Assembly (NCBI RefSeq): GCF_005671395.1
Contig: NZ_CP040428.1
Location: forward strand, 2,666,001 to 2,730,000
Direction of reading: 5' to 3'
DNA: 64,000 nt
Source: Jejubacter calystegiae
Lineage (GTDB): Bacteria; Pseudomonadota; Gammaproteobacteria; Enterobacterales; Enterobacteriaceae
In this document: positions 41,404 to 50,785 of the stretch, in pieces
How the letters are laid out: each line of letters starts with the position of its first letter
Position numbering within the stretch: position 1 is the first letter of the stretch
Translations under genes and position numbers: made by a program
The notes under the pieces: model-generated
The model's input: the letters and a program-made list of their open reading frames with translations, nothing else
Databases searched by the model: none
Told to the model about the DNA's origin: nothing

Positions 41404-44358
41404 TTACCAGTGTACCCCCAGGGTCAGGAAGAGATTATTACGCTCGCCGGCGCTCTGATTGACGGTGCGGAAAGTGCGCTGATATTCCACCCCGACGCTG
41501 ACCTTATGCGGCCAGGCATCGTAGCGGGTTTCGCCGCTCCAGGTATTCCAGCGTACCCCCACGCCCCCCAGGTAAGTGGTGCGGGTATAGCCGTCGCGCC
41601 AGGCGGATGCCTGAACGTGGGTATAAGGCTCTACCGTCTGTCCATGCGCCACCTTATGGTGCCAGCTAATGCGGTAGTCGGCGGTATAGGCCTGGTTGTC
41701 CTGGCGGATATAGTGCGCCGCATCCAGATAGAGATTCTGGGCCAGCCAGCCGCGACCGTTGGGGTGCCATTCGTCGCTATATTTTCCGCCGTTGAAGAAC
41801 GAAGCGCTGGCGCGCAGCATGGTGTCGGATTCGGCGCCGTTGCCCTGCGGGATCTGCTGTTCCAGCGCCAGGAAGAAGATATAGTCGCGCAGCGGCTTCC
41901 AGCGCACGCCGGTGCCGAGGAACGGATTTTTAACCGGCATCACCACGCCGCTGGATCCGGTATCGGCATAGAGACGGCCATAAACCGAAAGCAGATCGCC
42001 GTTGAGCAGCATATTGCGGCCAATGCGATATTCCGCCTCCATCTGCCCGTAGCTACGGTACGACTGGCCGGGCTGGCCCCCCAGATTATTGTTGGCGGCG
42101 CTGGTGGCGCCGGAACGCAGGCCTACGGTTGAGTCGAGCGAAAAGCTCCAGCGCCGCCCGACGTCTTCATGCAGGCGCCGGAAGTTGTAGCGCTCCTGGC
42201 GCTGGTCGTCATTCAGCGGCTGAGCCGCTGCGGCATAATCGATATTGTCCACCACGCGTTCGGCGTAATGGCGCGTCTGCTTCCCGTCGTTCAGCCGCTG
42301 GTTAACATAGGCCAGCTGTTTGACCAGCGTCGGGTCGTCCGGGGTGCTGGCCAGCGCCTTTTCCAGCGCCTTGCGGGCGGGGCTCATCTGATTATTGTCC
42401 CACAGCGAATAGCCCAGCGCCGCCTGGATGGCGGCATTGTCAGGCTCGCGTTTTTCTGCCGCCTGGAGATTCGCCAGCGCCTTACGAGGTTCTCCCTGCT
42501 GGCGGTAGATCTCCGCACGGGAGAGCAGCGCCCGGGTTGTGGGCTCGATGGCCAGCGCCTTGTTGATATCGGCCAGTGCCTGTTGTGGCTGGCCGGGCAG
42601 ATAACGGCGGGAGTGCAGCCACCAGTAAGCTTCATTTTCGGTAGCGCCCCGTAGCCGGAGTTCATCCAGCCAGCGATCTCTGGCCGCGGCATCTCCGGCG
42701 GCCTGGGCGCTGTTGGCTGCGGCAAACAACGCCGGATTATCCAGCTCTGCGGGTGGGATAGTCGACCAGGCCTGCACGGCGCGGCGATAGTCCTGAACTT
42801 CCCACGCCTGTAGGGCAACGGCGCTGTGGGTAAATTTATCGGGCTGGCGCTGCTCGCTCTGCTGGAAAGCATAGAGCGCCATGCCCGGCAGGGTTTTCTG
42901 GTAGCAGGTGGCGAGCAACTGCCAACTGGCAGCGTCATAGCGCGGAGATAGATCGCCGAGCAGCGCTCTGACCTGCCCGCAATCGCTGTTAACGTTAAGC
43001 AGTCTGGCCTGTAGGTTACGCCTGTCGGGCGAAGCATGGGGGCGTAGCAGGCTGGCCATTTGCGTTGGACTGGCCCAGTCGGGATGCCGCTGAATCAGGC
43101 CGATAAGTCGCTGTAACAGGCGTTCAGATTGCGCGCCATTGTCGCGCCAGGGCCAGGCGGTTAACAGCATATCGGCCGCCGCCCGCTGTTGCCCGATGCT
43201 GATAAGCTGGTAGCTGAGGCTGTCCAGCAGCGCCAGATTGCCCGGCGACTGAACCCGCAAACGTCGGGCCAGAGCAACGGCGTTCTGACTATCGCCCAGC
43301 GCGATGCTCAGGGCAAAACGCTCATTCAGCCACTCGTCGGCCGGTAGCGCGTTAAGGCGCTGCTGTGCTTCCTGGTAGCGGCGCTCGCGTAGCAGTTCGG
43401 GCAGCTCGACGCCCGCCAGATAGCGCTGGTTTTCCGCAAAGCGCGGCTGGAATCCGGCCAGGGCGGACCTGGGGTTTTCGCTGTAGCGCGAAAGCAGATA
43501 CAGCCAGCGTTTTTCATCCCCGGCGCTCTGGAAGCGGGGCTGGGGCTGCGCCAGATAGCGGGCCAGGCGCTGGCGTTCGCCCCGTTCCGCCAGCGTTGTC
43601 GCGTAGTTAATGCGTTGTTCGGTGCTGTTCATCAGCCCCTGCGCCTGTAACTGCTGTAGCCTGTCGTCCCGCTTTCCGGCAATCAGCACGTTAAACCACT
43701 GCGCTTCCTGGGCTGGCGTCAGGGACTTTTCCCGGGCCAGGACGCTGAACATGGCGTCCGCCTGTTCCCACGCCTGCTGGTGGATAGCGCGGCCAATAAT
43801 ATCCTGACGTAGCCGTTTTCCCGGTTCGCTGGCGGCAAAGCGGGTATCGTTCAACTGCTGTACGGCGATATCCCGTTCATTCAGACGCAGGGCGTTCTGG
43901 CCCACTTCGCTGCGGCACTGGGGGGTGGGCGACTGTTCGCAGCGCTGTAGCTGCGCCAGTAGCTGCTCCCGGTTAGTGACCGGCGCCACTTTAACCGGAA
44001 TCGCGTTCAGGGCGCGGGCCAGTCGGGCATCGTTGGGAAACTTTTTCAGTTGAGCGTCAAGCAGCGCCCGGGCCCGATCGTCGTGACCAAAATGACGTTG
44101 AGCTTCAGCCAGATAGAGCGTAAGGGGAATATTATCCGGCGCCTGCTTGTGGATGTGCTGGAATTCGCGCAGCGCCGTCTGTTCGTCGTTATTTTTCTGC
44201 GCCTTTAGCGCCTTTTCGAAGTGAGGGTAAATCACGAAGTAGCGGTATTCGCTCAGTTCCAGCGAAGAGGCATTTTCTGCCAGCGGTGCAGAACTGTAGA
44301 GGGCGGAGACGATCAGCAGGCTGGCCGCCGCCAGTCGTTTAGACGAGCGCGGTTTCAT
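41404..44358 (-). CDS. nfrA: Outer-membrane protein NfrA (phage N4 receptor)
   Basis: Outer-membrane protein of 984 residues (990 in E. coli) needed for phage N4 adsorption and for the surface glycan exported by the Nfr system. The signal peptide lies within the first 30 residues. A long TPR-rich periplasmic region follows (for example RALLSRAEIYRQQGEPRKAL), and the C-terminal barrel of about 280 residues ends in LFLTLGVHW. The ATG overlaps the nfrB stop by 4 bp, showing translational coupling. Confidence 0.92.
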   Translation of the reverse strand: MKPRSSKRLAAASLLIVSALYSSAPLAENASSLELSEYRYFVIYPHFEKALKAQKNNDEQTALREFQHIHKQAPDNIPLTLYLAEAQRHFGHDDRARALLDAQLKKFPNDARLARALNAIPVKVAPVTNREQLLAQLQRCEQSPTPQCRSEVGQNALRLNERDIAVQQLNDTRFAASEPGKRLRQDIIGRAIHQQAWEQADAMFSVLAREKSLTPAQEAQWFNVLIAGKRDDRLQQLQAQGLMNSTEQRINYATTLAERGERQRLARYLAQPQPRFQSAGDEKRWLYLLSRYSENPRSALAGFQPRFAENQRYLAGVELPELLRERRYQEAQQRLNALPADEWLNERFALSIALGDSQNAVALARRLRVQSPGNLALLDSLSYQLISIGQQRAAADMLLTAWPWRDNGAQSERLLQRLIGLIQRHPDWASPTQMASLLRPHASPDRRNLQARLLNVNSDCGQVRALLGDLSPRYDAASWQLLATCYQKTLPGMALYAFQQSEQRQPDKFTHSAVALQAWEVQDYRRAVQAWSTIPPAELDNPALFAAANSAQAAGDAAARDRWLDELRLRGATENEAYWWLHSRRYLPGQPQQALADINKALAIEPTTRALLSRAEIYRQQGEPRKALANLQAAEKREPDNAAIQAALGYSLWDNNQMSPARKALEKALASTPDDPTLVKQLAYVNQRLNDGKQTRHYAERVVDNIDYAAAAQPLNDDQRQERYNFRRLHEDVGRRWSFSLDSTVGLRSGATSAANNNLGGQPGQSYRSYGQMEAEYRIGRNMLLNGDLLSVYGRLYADTGSSGVVMPVKNPFLGTGVRWKPLRDYIFFLALEQQIPQGNGAESDTMLRASASFFNGGKYSDEWHPNGRGWLAQNLYLDAAHYIRQDNQAYTADYRISWHHKVAHGQTVEPYTHVQASAWRDGYTRTTYLGGVGVRWNTWSGETRYDAWPHKVSVGVEYQRTFRTVNQSAGERNNLFLTLGVHW

Positions 44359-46583
44359 GCGGCCTCCTGCTGTAGTTGGTTTACCTGTTTCCGGGACAGA
44401 CCCGCTTCGGTCAGCAGCGGCTCAATCGCGGTTTGCAGCTCGTTTTGCAGCTCAAGGGCCCGGTCCAGCGTGTGCTGACTGATAACGCCTTCACCCACCA
44501 GGAAAGCGCCGAGCTGCATGTCGCTGCGCTCGTGGCGCAGCAGCAATGCGTTCATTGCCGCGCTGTTGATTTCACCCAGCCCGGTCAGTATTTCAGCGAA
44601 CAGAAACTGGTCCGCCTGGTATTGCTGCCAGATCTGTTCCGACTGCGCGGGCGTCAGCCAGCCGTGGGCCACGGCACTGTCCAGCATGTCGTGTTCACGG
44701 TTTTTGCGCCCGGAAAGATACCAGTAGCGCAGGCCGGTTACCACACAGCCTCTGGGGACGATGACATAGTCGATTTTCTTGTCGAGCTTGCGCGCCAGCG
44801 CGGCCAGGGATACCGGATCGATACCGTTCTCACTGGCGAGGGTCAGCGTATCCCCTTCCATGCGCAGTAGCAGTACGGCATAACGCAGGGCGACGCGGGC
44901 TGGAACCTGTGCAATCAGGGATTCAGACAGGGTTCGGGTATCTGTCTCCTCCCAGGGAACCTGATTCTGTTCAGCCAGCGCCCGGGCCAGTTGAGATGGC
45001 GTCACCAGCCGACGTTTGACCAGGGTGCCACCCAAACGCAGGCCGGGAATACGATTGAGCAAGCTATCTTCCAGTTGCTGTTCGGTCAGTACGCCCTGTT
45101 CAATCAGAATCTGGCCCAGCGGCCGCAGCGCGCGGTTCTGCCCGGTGACGCTTGGGAAATCATGGGTGGTTTTATCCCAGGCGACCCGGCGCGGATCCCC
45201 ATGCTGCAGCACCTGGACCAGCGCGCGCCAGTTGGCCATAAAGTTAATCAGATTGCCCCATAACAGACGCGGAACCGATAGCAGCCCCTGACCCAGGCCG
45301 TAATAGATGGTAACGAAGATAATGCGTTGCAGGATGCGGTTGGTCATCAGAATGGCGTTGATCCACAGCAGTGTGACCAGCCAGGCGCTACCCCAGAAGA
45401 TGGACAGGAACTGCCAGGCATCCGGCACCAGGCGCTGGTAGGCCAGCAGTAGCAGCAACTGAAGCATAATTATCATGGCGATAAAGCTGATGAAGTTACT
45501 GATAAGCCCCTTGCGATCGCGCCACAGGAAGTAGTTCAGCGTCCAGCTACTACTCCATTTATGGATTTTGAACCCCTGAAAGACGATGCCGATGATCCAG
45601 CGCGATTTCTGGCGCATGGCGGTGGTAAAGGTATCCGGGAAATATTCCCGTACGCAAATGACGTTGGAAGTGCGGCGACTCTGTAAAAAACGCCGGGGCT
45701 GGCTATCCTCTTCCCGCACCACCGGAAAACGCACGAAGATCTCTTTCATGCCTTTGGCTTTCAGGCGGAAGCCAATGTCGTAATCTTCGGTCAGACTCTG
45801 TACGTCGAAGGCGATACCGTCGCCGTCCGCCAGCAGCGCCATAACGGCACGGCGGCTAAAGCAGGTGCCGACGCCCGCGCTGGGTACCTGACCGGCAATC
45901 GCCTCGCGTACCGGAACGTCCTTACCGTGCAGCTCTGCGAACTCGTCGATATAGGACATGCTGGTGAAGTGGTTCCACTGGCGCTCAAACGGATAAACCG
46001 GAACCTGAATCAGATCCTTGCGATCCACCAGATGGTTAAACAGTCGCAGCTCCATGGGGGAGATCACATCCTCTGAGTCATGGAGAATAAAGCCCGCGAA
46101 GGAAAACCTGGCGCTGCGTTCAAACTGGGTAATGGCATCCAGAACGTTGTTCAGGCAGTCGGCCTTGCTGGTGGGGCCGGGACGGGCGCAGACCACCTTA
46201 TGCACGTTGGGAAAGCGAGCGCACACTTCATCGACGTCGCGCTGGGTATCCGGATCGTTAGGATAAGTGCCGACAAAAATATGGTAATTCTCGTAGTCCA
46301 GGGTGGTGGCCGCCAGTTCGGCCATGTTGCCGATGACCCCGGTTTCGTTCCAGGCCGGAATCATGATAGCCAGCGGCTTTTCATCGGGCTTGTACAGTTC
46401 CCGGTAGTCCATTGGCTTATGCTTACGGTATACCGTGAGGGCACGTTTGATTCGTCGCAACCAGAAAACGATATCGATAAAAAGGTCGTCCAGACCGCTA
46501 ATAAACATCAGGCAGGCCAGACCAATAGCTATCACCTTAAGCCCGTACAGATAAGTGGCAAAGGCATCGACAAACCAGCTCAT
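44355..46583 (-). CDS. nfrB: NfrB, c-di-GMP-responsive glycosyltransferase
   Basis: Inner-membrane family 2 glycosyltransferase of 742 residues (745 in E. coli) from the ATG at 46583. Catalytic motifs include LHDSEDVISPMELRLFNHLV and the QxxRW-type MRQKSRWIIGIVFQGF. The C-terminal third carries MshEN-type c-di-GMP binding repeats with the RLGxxL pattern (RPLGQILIEQGVLTEQQLED, RLGGTLVKRRLVTPSQLARA, then LGAFLVGEGVISQHTLDRAL). In E. coli, NfrB makes a ManNAc-type glycan when bound to c-di-GMP. Confidence 0.92.
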   Translation of the reverse strand: MSWFVDAFATYLYGLKVIAIGLACLMFISGLDDLFIDIVFWLRRIKRALTVYRKHKPMDYRELYKPDEKPLAIMIPAWNETGVIGNMAELAATTLDYENYHIFVGTYPNDPDTQRDVDEVCARFPNVHKVVCARPGPTSKADCLNNVLDAITQFERSARFSFAGFILHDSEDVISPMELRLFNHLVDRKDLIQVPVYPFERQWNHFTSMSYIDEFAELHGKDVPVREAIAGQVPSAGVGTCFSRRAVMALLADGDGIAFDVQSLTEDYDIGFRLKAKGMKEIFVRFPVVREEDSQPRRFLQSRRTSNVICVREYFPDTFTTAMRQKSRWIIGIVFQGFKIHKWSSSWTLNYFLWRDRKGLISNFISFIAMIIMLQLLLLLAYQRLVPDAWQFLSIFWGSAWLVTLLWINAILMTNRILQRIIFVTIYYGLGQGLLSVPRLLWGNLINFMANWRALVQVLQHGDPRRVAWDKTTHDFPSVTGQNRALRPLGQILIEQGVLTEQQLEDSLLNRIPGLRLGGTLVKRRLVTPSQLARALAEQNQVPWEETDTRTLSESLIAQVPARVALRYAVLLLRMEGDTLTLASENGIDPVSLAALARKLDKKIDYVIVPRGCVVTGLRYWYLSGRKNREHDMLDSAVAHGWLTPAQSEQIWQQYQADQFLFAEILTGLGEINSAAMNALLLRHERSDMQLGAFLVGEGVISQHTLDRALELQNELQTAIEPLLTEAGLSRKQVNQLQQEAA

Positions 46584-47215
46584 ATTAATATCCTGAATAT
46601 TGGTGCAGGTATTGCAGTCCTGTTTTTTACTACGTGAGATCGTACATCCCTGATGTTCAGCCTGCTGAATCATCTGATAGACGTATGAGCCAGGATGAGT
46701 GTTGTTATGTTTATGTTTTTTATGGTTTTTAGACAGTATTTTTTTGTTTTTTTAAGCGAGTGAAGCCTCCCCTGATATTTTAGCATTGAATCTAACTTAA
46801 TGTATATTAAAACGTATTTTTATCTACGCTGACGGCTTTATCTTTTGCATTGCAAATTAAAATTCTTTTTTTATATTTTCTATGGCTTTTTCTTATGTTT
46901 GATTTTCTTCCCTGAGACGATTTTAGTTATCCTTTAATGCATTTTTATTTCTTTTGAATGAATATTATTTCATGTCCGTTTTTTCACTTTTAATAGCCGG
47001 ATGTTGAATTGTCCTGTGGGTTTTTCATTTGGGCTGATTAAAACCACAGATTTATCTCATGCGTTGTTGATGTCGAACTCTTCCCCGTAGCCTCAAGTGC
47101 TGAAGAAATTGTGAAGAAAATAAGGAGATTCATTACCCTGGATTGTAATGATAAGGATTATCATTATCATCCCGATTTGCGCCTTTCATTTGGTTACATT
47201 ATGGAAAATAACGTC
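46584..47215. other. AT-rich intergenic stretch between nfrB and iroN
   Basis: There are 632 bases with no credible gene, visibly richer in A and T than the rest of the window, with many T-runs on the plus strand (46700-47000). The iroN Fur box lies at its right end. The composition suggests transferred DNA or a decayed region; I see no repeats or element ends. Confidence 0.6.
47150..47168 (+). promoter_or_regulatory. Fur box upstream of iroN
   Basis: GATAAGGATTATCATTATC matches 17 of 19 positions of the Fur consensus GATAATGATAATCATTATC. It lies 48 bp before the chosen iroN start, so iron-dependent repression is expected. Confidence 0.9.
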
Positions 47216-49411
47216 ATGTTTATTAATAAAAATTACATCAAGACACCGCTGGCTGTACTGATTGCCAGCCTGGCGGGCGGCAGTGCGTTTGCCGCAGATG
47301 ACTCTTCGGTCGGGGATGGAGATGTGATGGTGGTACAGGCCACTGCGGAGCAGGAGCTCAAACAGCAGCCTGGGGTCTCCATCATTACTGCCGACGATAT
47401 CGAAAAGGATCCGCCGGTAAACGATCTGTCCGATATCATCCGCAAAATGCCAGGGGTTAACCTGACCGGCAACAGCGCCAGCGGCAGTCGTGGCAATAAC
47501 CGCCAGATTGATATTCGCGGTATGGGGCCAGAAAACACGCTGATACTGATTGACGGAATTCCGGTGACCTCCCGTAATTCTGTGCGCTACAGCTGGCGCG
47601 GCGAAAGAGATACCCGTGGCGACAGCAACTGGGTACCGCCGGAAATGGTCGAGCGTATCGAAGTGCTGCGTGGTCCCGCCGCCGCTCGCTACGGCTCAGG
47701 CGCCGCGGGCGGCGTGGTGAATATCATCACCAAACGACCGTCTAACGACTGGCACGGCTCGCTGTCGCTGTTTACTAATCAGCCGGAGAATGACCAGGAG
47801 GGCGCCACTAAACGTGCCAACTTTAGCCTGAGCGGGCCACTGGCCGGGGATGCGCTGACTATGCGCCTGTACGGCAATATCAATAAAACCGATGCCGACG
47901 CCGCCGACATTAATACCGCCCAGAATGGCTCTTACGCCGCCGGGCGCGAAGGGGTGCGCAATAAAGACATTAATGCCATGGTCTCCTGGAAGCTGTCTCC
48001 CCGGCAGATCATCGACTTTGAAGCGGGATACAGTCGCCAGGGCAACATCTACGCCGGGGATACCCAGTACAGTAACAGCAACGTCAGCCCGGACGGTCTG
48101 ATCTCCACGCTTTACGGGAAAGAGACCAACCGGATGTACCGCCAGAACTACGGCATAACCCATAACGGTATCTGGGACTGGGGGCAGTCAAAACTGGGGT
48201 TCTACTACGAAAACACCCATAACACCCGGATGCAGGAAGGGGCGGGTGGTAAGGTCGAAGGGATGATTAACGCCACCGACTACGATACCAGCAAACTGGA
48301 AAGCTACCGTTCGCTGGCCGAGGTGAACCTGCCGCTGAATCTGCTGTTTGACCAGACCATCACTCTGGGCGCGGAGTGGAACCGCGAGGCGCTGGACGAT
48401 CCTAATTCGATGTCGATGACCAATGCGTCCGGTACTACGATAGGCTCGATCTCCGGCGATGCCAGCGAGCGCAGCAGTAAAAACAGCGCCAATACCGCCG
48501 CCGCCTATTTTGAAGACAATATTGAGCTGCGCCCGGGCACCAATATTATTCCGGGGCTACGTTTCGACTACCACACCGAATTTGGCTCGAACTGGAGCCC
48601 CAGTTTAAATGCATCGCAGGAGCTGGGTGACTACTTCAAGATTAAGGCGGGGATCGCCCGGGTGTTTAAGGCGCCGAACCTGTATCAGTCCAGTGAAGGC
48701 TATCTGCTGAGTACCCGTGGCAACGGCTGCCCGAACAATATTGCTTCCGGTAGCTGCTATCTGATGGGTAACAGTAACCTGAAACCTGAAATCAGCGTTA
48801 ACAAAGAGATCGGCCTGGAATTTACTTACGACGGCTGGGATGCGGGAATCACGTATTTCCGTAACGATTATAAAAACAAGATAGTCTCCGGAACCGAGCT
48901 GATTGGCTATGCCTCCAACGGCTACAACATTCTGCGTTGGGAAAACGGCGGCAAAGCGGTAGTGGAAGGGCTGGAAGCCAACCTGGTGGTGCCGGTAATG
49001 CGCGACGTGCTGAACTGGCGTACCAACGCGACTTATATGATTCAGTCGGAAAACAAAGACACCGGTAATCCGCTATCGATTATTCCGAAGTATACGGTCA
49101 ACACCATGCTCGACTGGCAGGTGACGGATAAGCTTTCCACCAATTTGAACTGGACCTTCTACGGGCGTCAAAAGCCGCGTGAATACGCCGAAATGCGTAA
49201 AGAAGAGGGGGTTGATGGTATGTCTACTAAAGAGGTGGGAGCCTATTCTATTGTGGGCATTGGCGTGAACTATAAAATTAACCAGAATCTTCGTCTGAAT
49301 GGCGGTGTTAGTAACTTGCTGGATAAGCGGCTGTATCGTGAAAACGAGGGAGCGTCGACCTATAACGAACCCGGTCGCGCTTATTATGCGGGGGTGACGA
49401 TGTCATTCTGA
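47216..49411 (+). CDS. iroN: Catecholate siderophore receptor, IroN-like
   Basis: TonB-dependent outer-membrane receptor for salmochelin/enterobactin-type ferric catecholates. It is closer to IroN than to FepA: ATAEQELKQQPGVSIIT, NDLSDIIRKMPGVNLTGNSA and SVRYSWRGERDTRGDSNWVP follow IroN. From the ATG at 47216 (MFINKNYIKTP, ribosome-binding GGA) it has 731 residues; longer frames to 47201 or 47111 lack a ribosome-binding site or cross the Fur box. It ends YYAGVTMSF. No iroBCDE genes are beside it. Confidence 0.9.
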   Translation: MFINKNYIKTPLAVLIASLAGGSAFAADDSSVGDGDVMVVQATAEQELKQQPGVSIITADDIEKDPPVNDLSDIIRKMPGVNLTGNSASGSRGNNRQIDIRGMGPENTLILIDGIPVTSRNSVRYSWRGERDTRGDSNWVPPEMVERIEVLRGPAAARYGSGAAGGVVNIITKRPSNDWHGSLSLFTNQPENDQEGATKRANFSLSGPLAGDALTMRLYGNINKTDADAADINTAQNGSYAAGREGVRNKDINAMVSWKLSPRQIIDFEAGYSRQGNIYAGDTQYSNSNVSPDGLISTLYGKETNRMYRQNYGITHNGIWDWGQSKLGFYYENTHNTRMQEGAGGKVEGMINATDYDTSKLESYRSLAEVNLPLNLLFDQTITLGAEWNREALDDPNSMSMTNASGTTIGSISGDASERSSKNSANTAAAYFEDNIELRPGTNIIPGLRFDYHTEFGSNWSPSLNASQELGDYFKIKAGIARVFKAPNLYQSSEGYLLSTRGNGCPNNIASGSCYLMGNSNLKPEISVNKEIGLEFTYDGWDAGITYFRNDYKNKIVSGTELIGYASNGYNILRWENGGKAVVEGLEANLVVPVMRDVLNWRTNATYMIQSENKDTGNPLSIIPKYTVNTMLDWQVTDKLSTNLNWTFYGRQKPREYAEMRKEEGVDGMSTKEVGAYSIVGIGVNYKINQNLRLNGGVSNLLDKRLYRENEGASTYNEPGRAYYAGVTMSF

Positions 49412-49420
49412 GTGTGAGAT

Positions 49421-49444
49421 AGCGGGGCTTTTGCCCCGCTTTTA
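49421..49444 (+). terminator. Terminator of iroN
   Basis: AGCGGGGC-TTTT-GCCCCGCT is followed by TTT, 10 bp after the iroN stop. It overlaps the stop codon of the convergent DUF1634 gene. Confidence 0.8.
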
Positions 49445-49729
49445 CCCCAGCCACGCACCCGCAGCGATAATCATCAACACCAGTGCGGCAATCAGCGCAT
49501 ACAGCCCGTCGCGCTGGCGAATAAACCCTATCAGCATCAACACCACCCGGGCCACCGGCAGCAGAATTAGCACCAGAATTCCTGCCCTGACAATATCACT
49601 ACCGCTCAAGGGAAGCGGTGCCAGCGGCCAGAGCGTAAGCGCTATCCCTGCGGCAATCAGCAGCGTAGAGAGGGTGCTGCCCCAGGAGAGCAGCAGCGCT
49701 ATCGCCCGGTGATTTTCGGCACGTTTCAT
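49442..49729 (-). CDS. DUF1634 small membrane protein
   Basis: A protein of 95 residues from the ATG at 49729, with three hydrophobic segments (for example LIAAGIALTLWPLAPLPL and IVRAGILVLILLPVARVVLM). It fits the DUF1634 family, which is often found directly after TauE/SafE-type exporters. The start overlaps the upstream gene's stop by 4 bp (ATGA), so the two are translated together and are probably functional partners. Confidence 0.8.
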   Translation of the reverse strand: MKRAENHRAIALLLSWGSTLSTLLIAAGIALTLWPLAPLPLSGSDIVRAGILVLILLPVARVVLMLIGFIRQRDGLYALIAALVLMIIAAGAWLG

Positions 49730-50574
49730 GATAAATCTCCCGGAAATTGAATCCCGAAGGTGCTCATCAGCATCTGCCCGGCCAGCAGTATCAGAACCGC
49801 CACAAAGAACAGCCGCAGTTTTTCGGCCGGCAGCCACATCAGTAGCCGGGCACCGAGCAGTGCGCCGACCACTGAACCCAGCGCCACCGGGCCCGCCAGA
49901 TTAACGTCTATTTCGCCGCGGCTGTACCAGGCCACTGCGCTGGCTGCCGCCGTGACGCCAATCATAAGGTTAGACGTGGCGGACGATACCTTAATCGGCA
50001 GCCGGAGCGCCGCATCCATCGCGGGAATCTTCAGCACCCCGGATCCAATCCCCAATAGTGCGGAAATCAGCCCGGCACCGTACATCAGAGACATCCCCAG
50101 CGGCACATTGCCCACCTGATAGGTGCGCTCTGCGCTGCTGCTTTCGGGGTAACTGGCGTGGAGTCGTAGTCGACTGGCCAGACAGTCCGAAGAAGGTGCT
50201 GCATCCACAACGGCCTCCCTGCGTCGGGCCAGCATCTGACGGGCGGAAATTAGCAGTACCGCGGTAAACAGCCCATAAAGAAAGCGGGTGGAAACCAGAC
50301 CGATCAGAAAGACGCCGCTCAGGGCGCCAAGGGTGGTGGCGGTTTCCAGCAGAATGGCGAGCCGGATATTGGTCAGACGGCTGCGGATAAAGGGGGCGGC
50401 GCTGGCGCAGGAGCAGGCGATCACCGACACAATGCTGGCACCAATCGCCGCATGAATGCTGGTATGAAAGAAGAGCGTCAGAATCGGTACGATAAAGATG
50501 CCGCTGGCCATACCCAGAACGCCGCCAAGGGCGCTGGCGATAAATGCCGCGCCGAAAAGCCAGAGGATTTCCAT
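49726..50574 (-). CDS. TauE/SafE (sulfite exporter) family membrane protein
   Basis: An inner-membrane protein of 282 residues, about eight helices in two related halves: GGVLGMASGIFIVPILTLFF in the first and ALLGIGSGVLKIPAMDAALR in the second, the family's duplicated motif. Family members export sulfite or organosulfonates or take up related anions; the substrate here is unknown. It is coupled to a DUF1634 gene and is divergent from a LysR gene. Confidence 0.85.
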   Translation of the reverse strand: MEILWLFGAAFIASALGGVLGMASGIFIVPILTLFFHTSIHAAIGASIVSVIACSCASAAPFIRSRLTNIRLAILLETATTLGALSGVFLIGLVSTRFLYGLFTAVLLISARQMLARRREAVVDAAPSSDCLASRLRLHASYPESSSAERTYQVGNVPLGMSLMYGAGLISALLGIGSGVLKIPAMDAALRLPIKVSSATSNLMIGVTAAASAVAWYSRGEIDVNLAGPVALGSVVGALLGARLLMWLPAEKLRLFFVAVLILLAGQMLMSTFGIQFPGDLS

Positions 50575-50785
50575 CAGCGTTTTCCGGGGGATAAAAAGGG
50601 GCGGGGTTCCGTAGAAAAAACGTGGGTATTCAAACGCATATCACCTCATTGTCGGGTGTGTTAGCAGGCTATCTATTGTACCGGAAAGGGGCTGAACCTA
50701 CCAGGCTGCGGGGCCGCTATACGGCAGTGCGACGATGTGCCAGGCTATGAACACTGATTTTGTTATGAGTATCAATTTAGCCATT

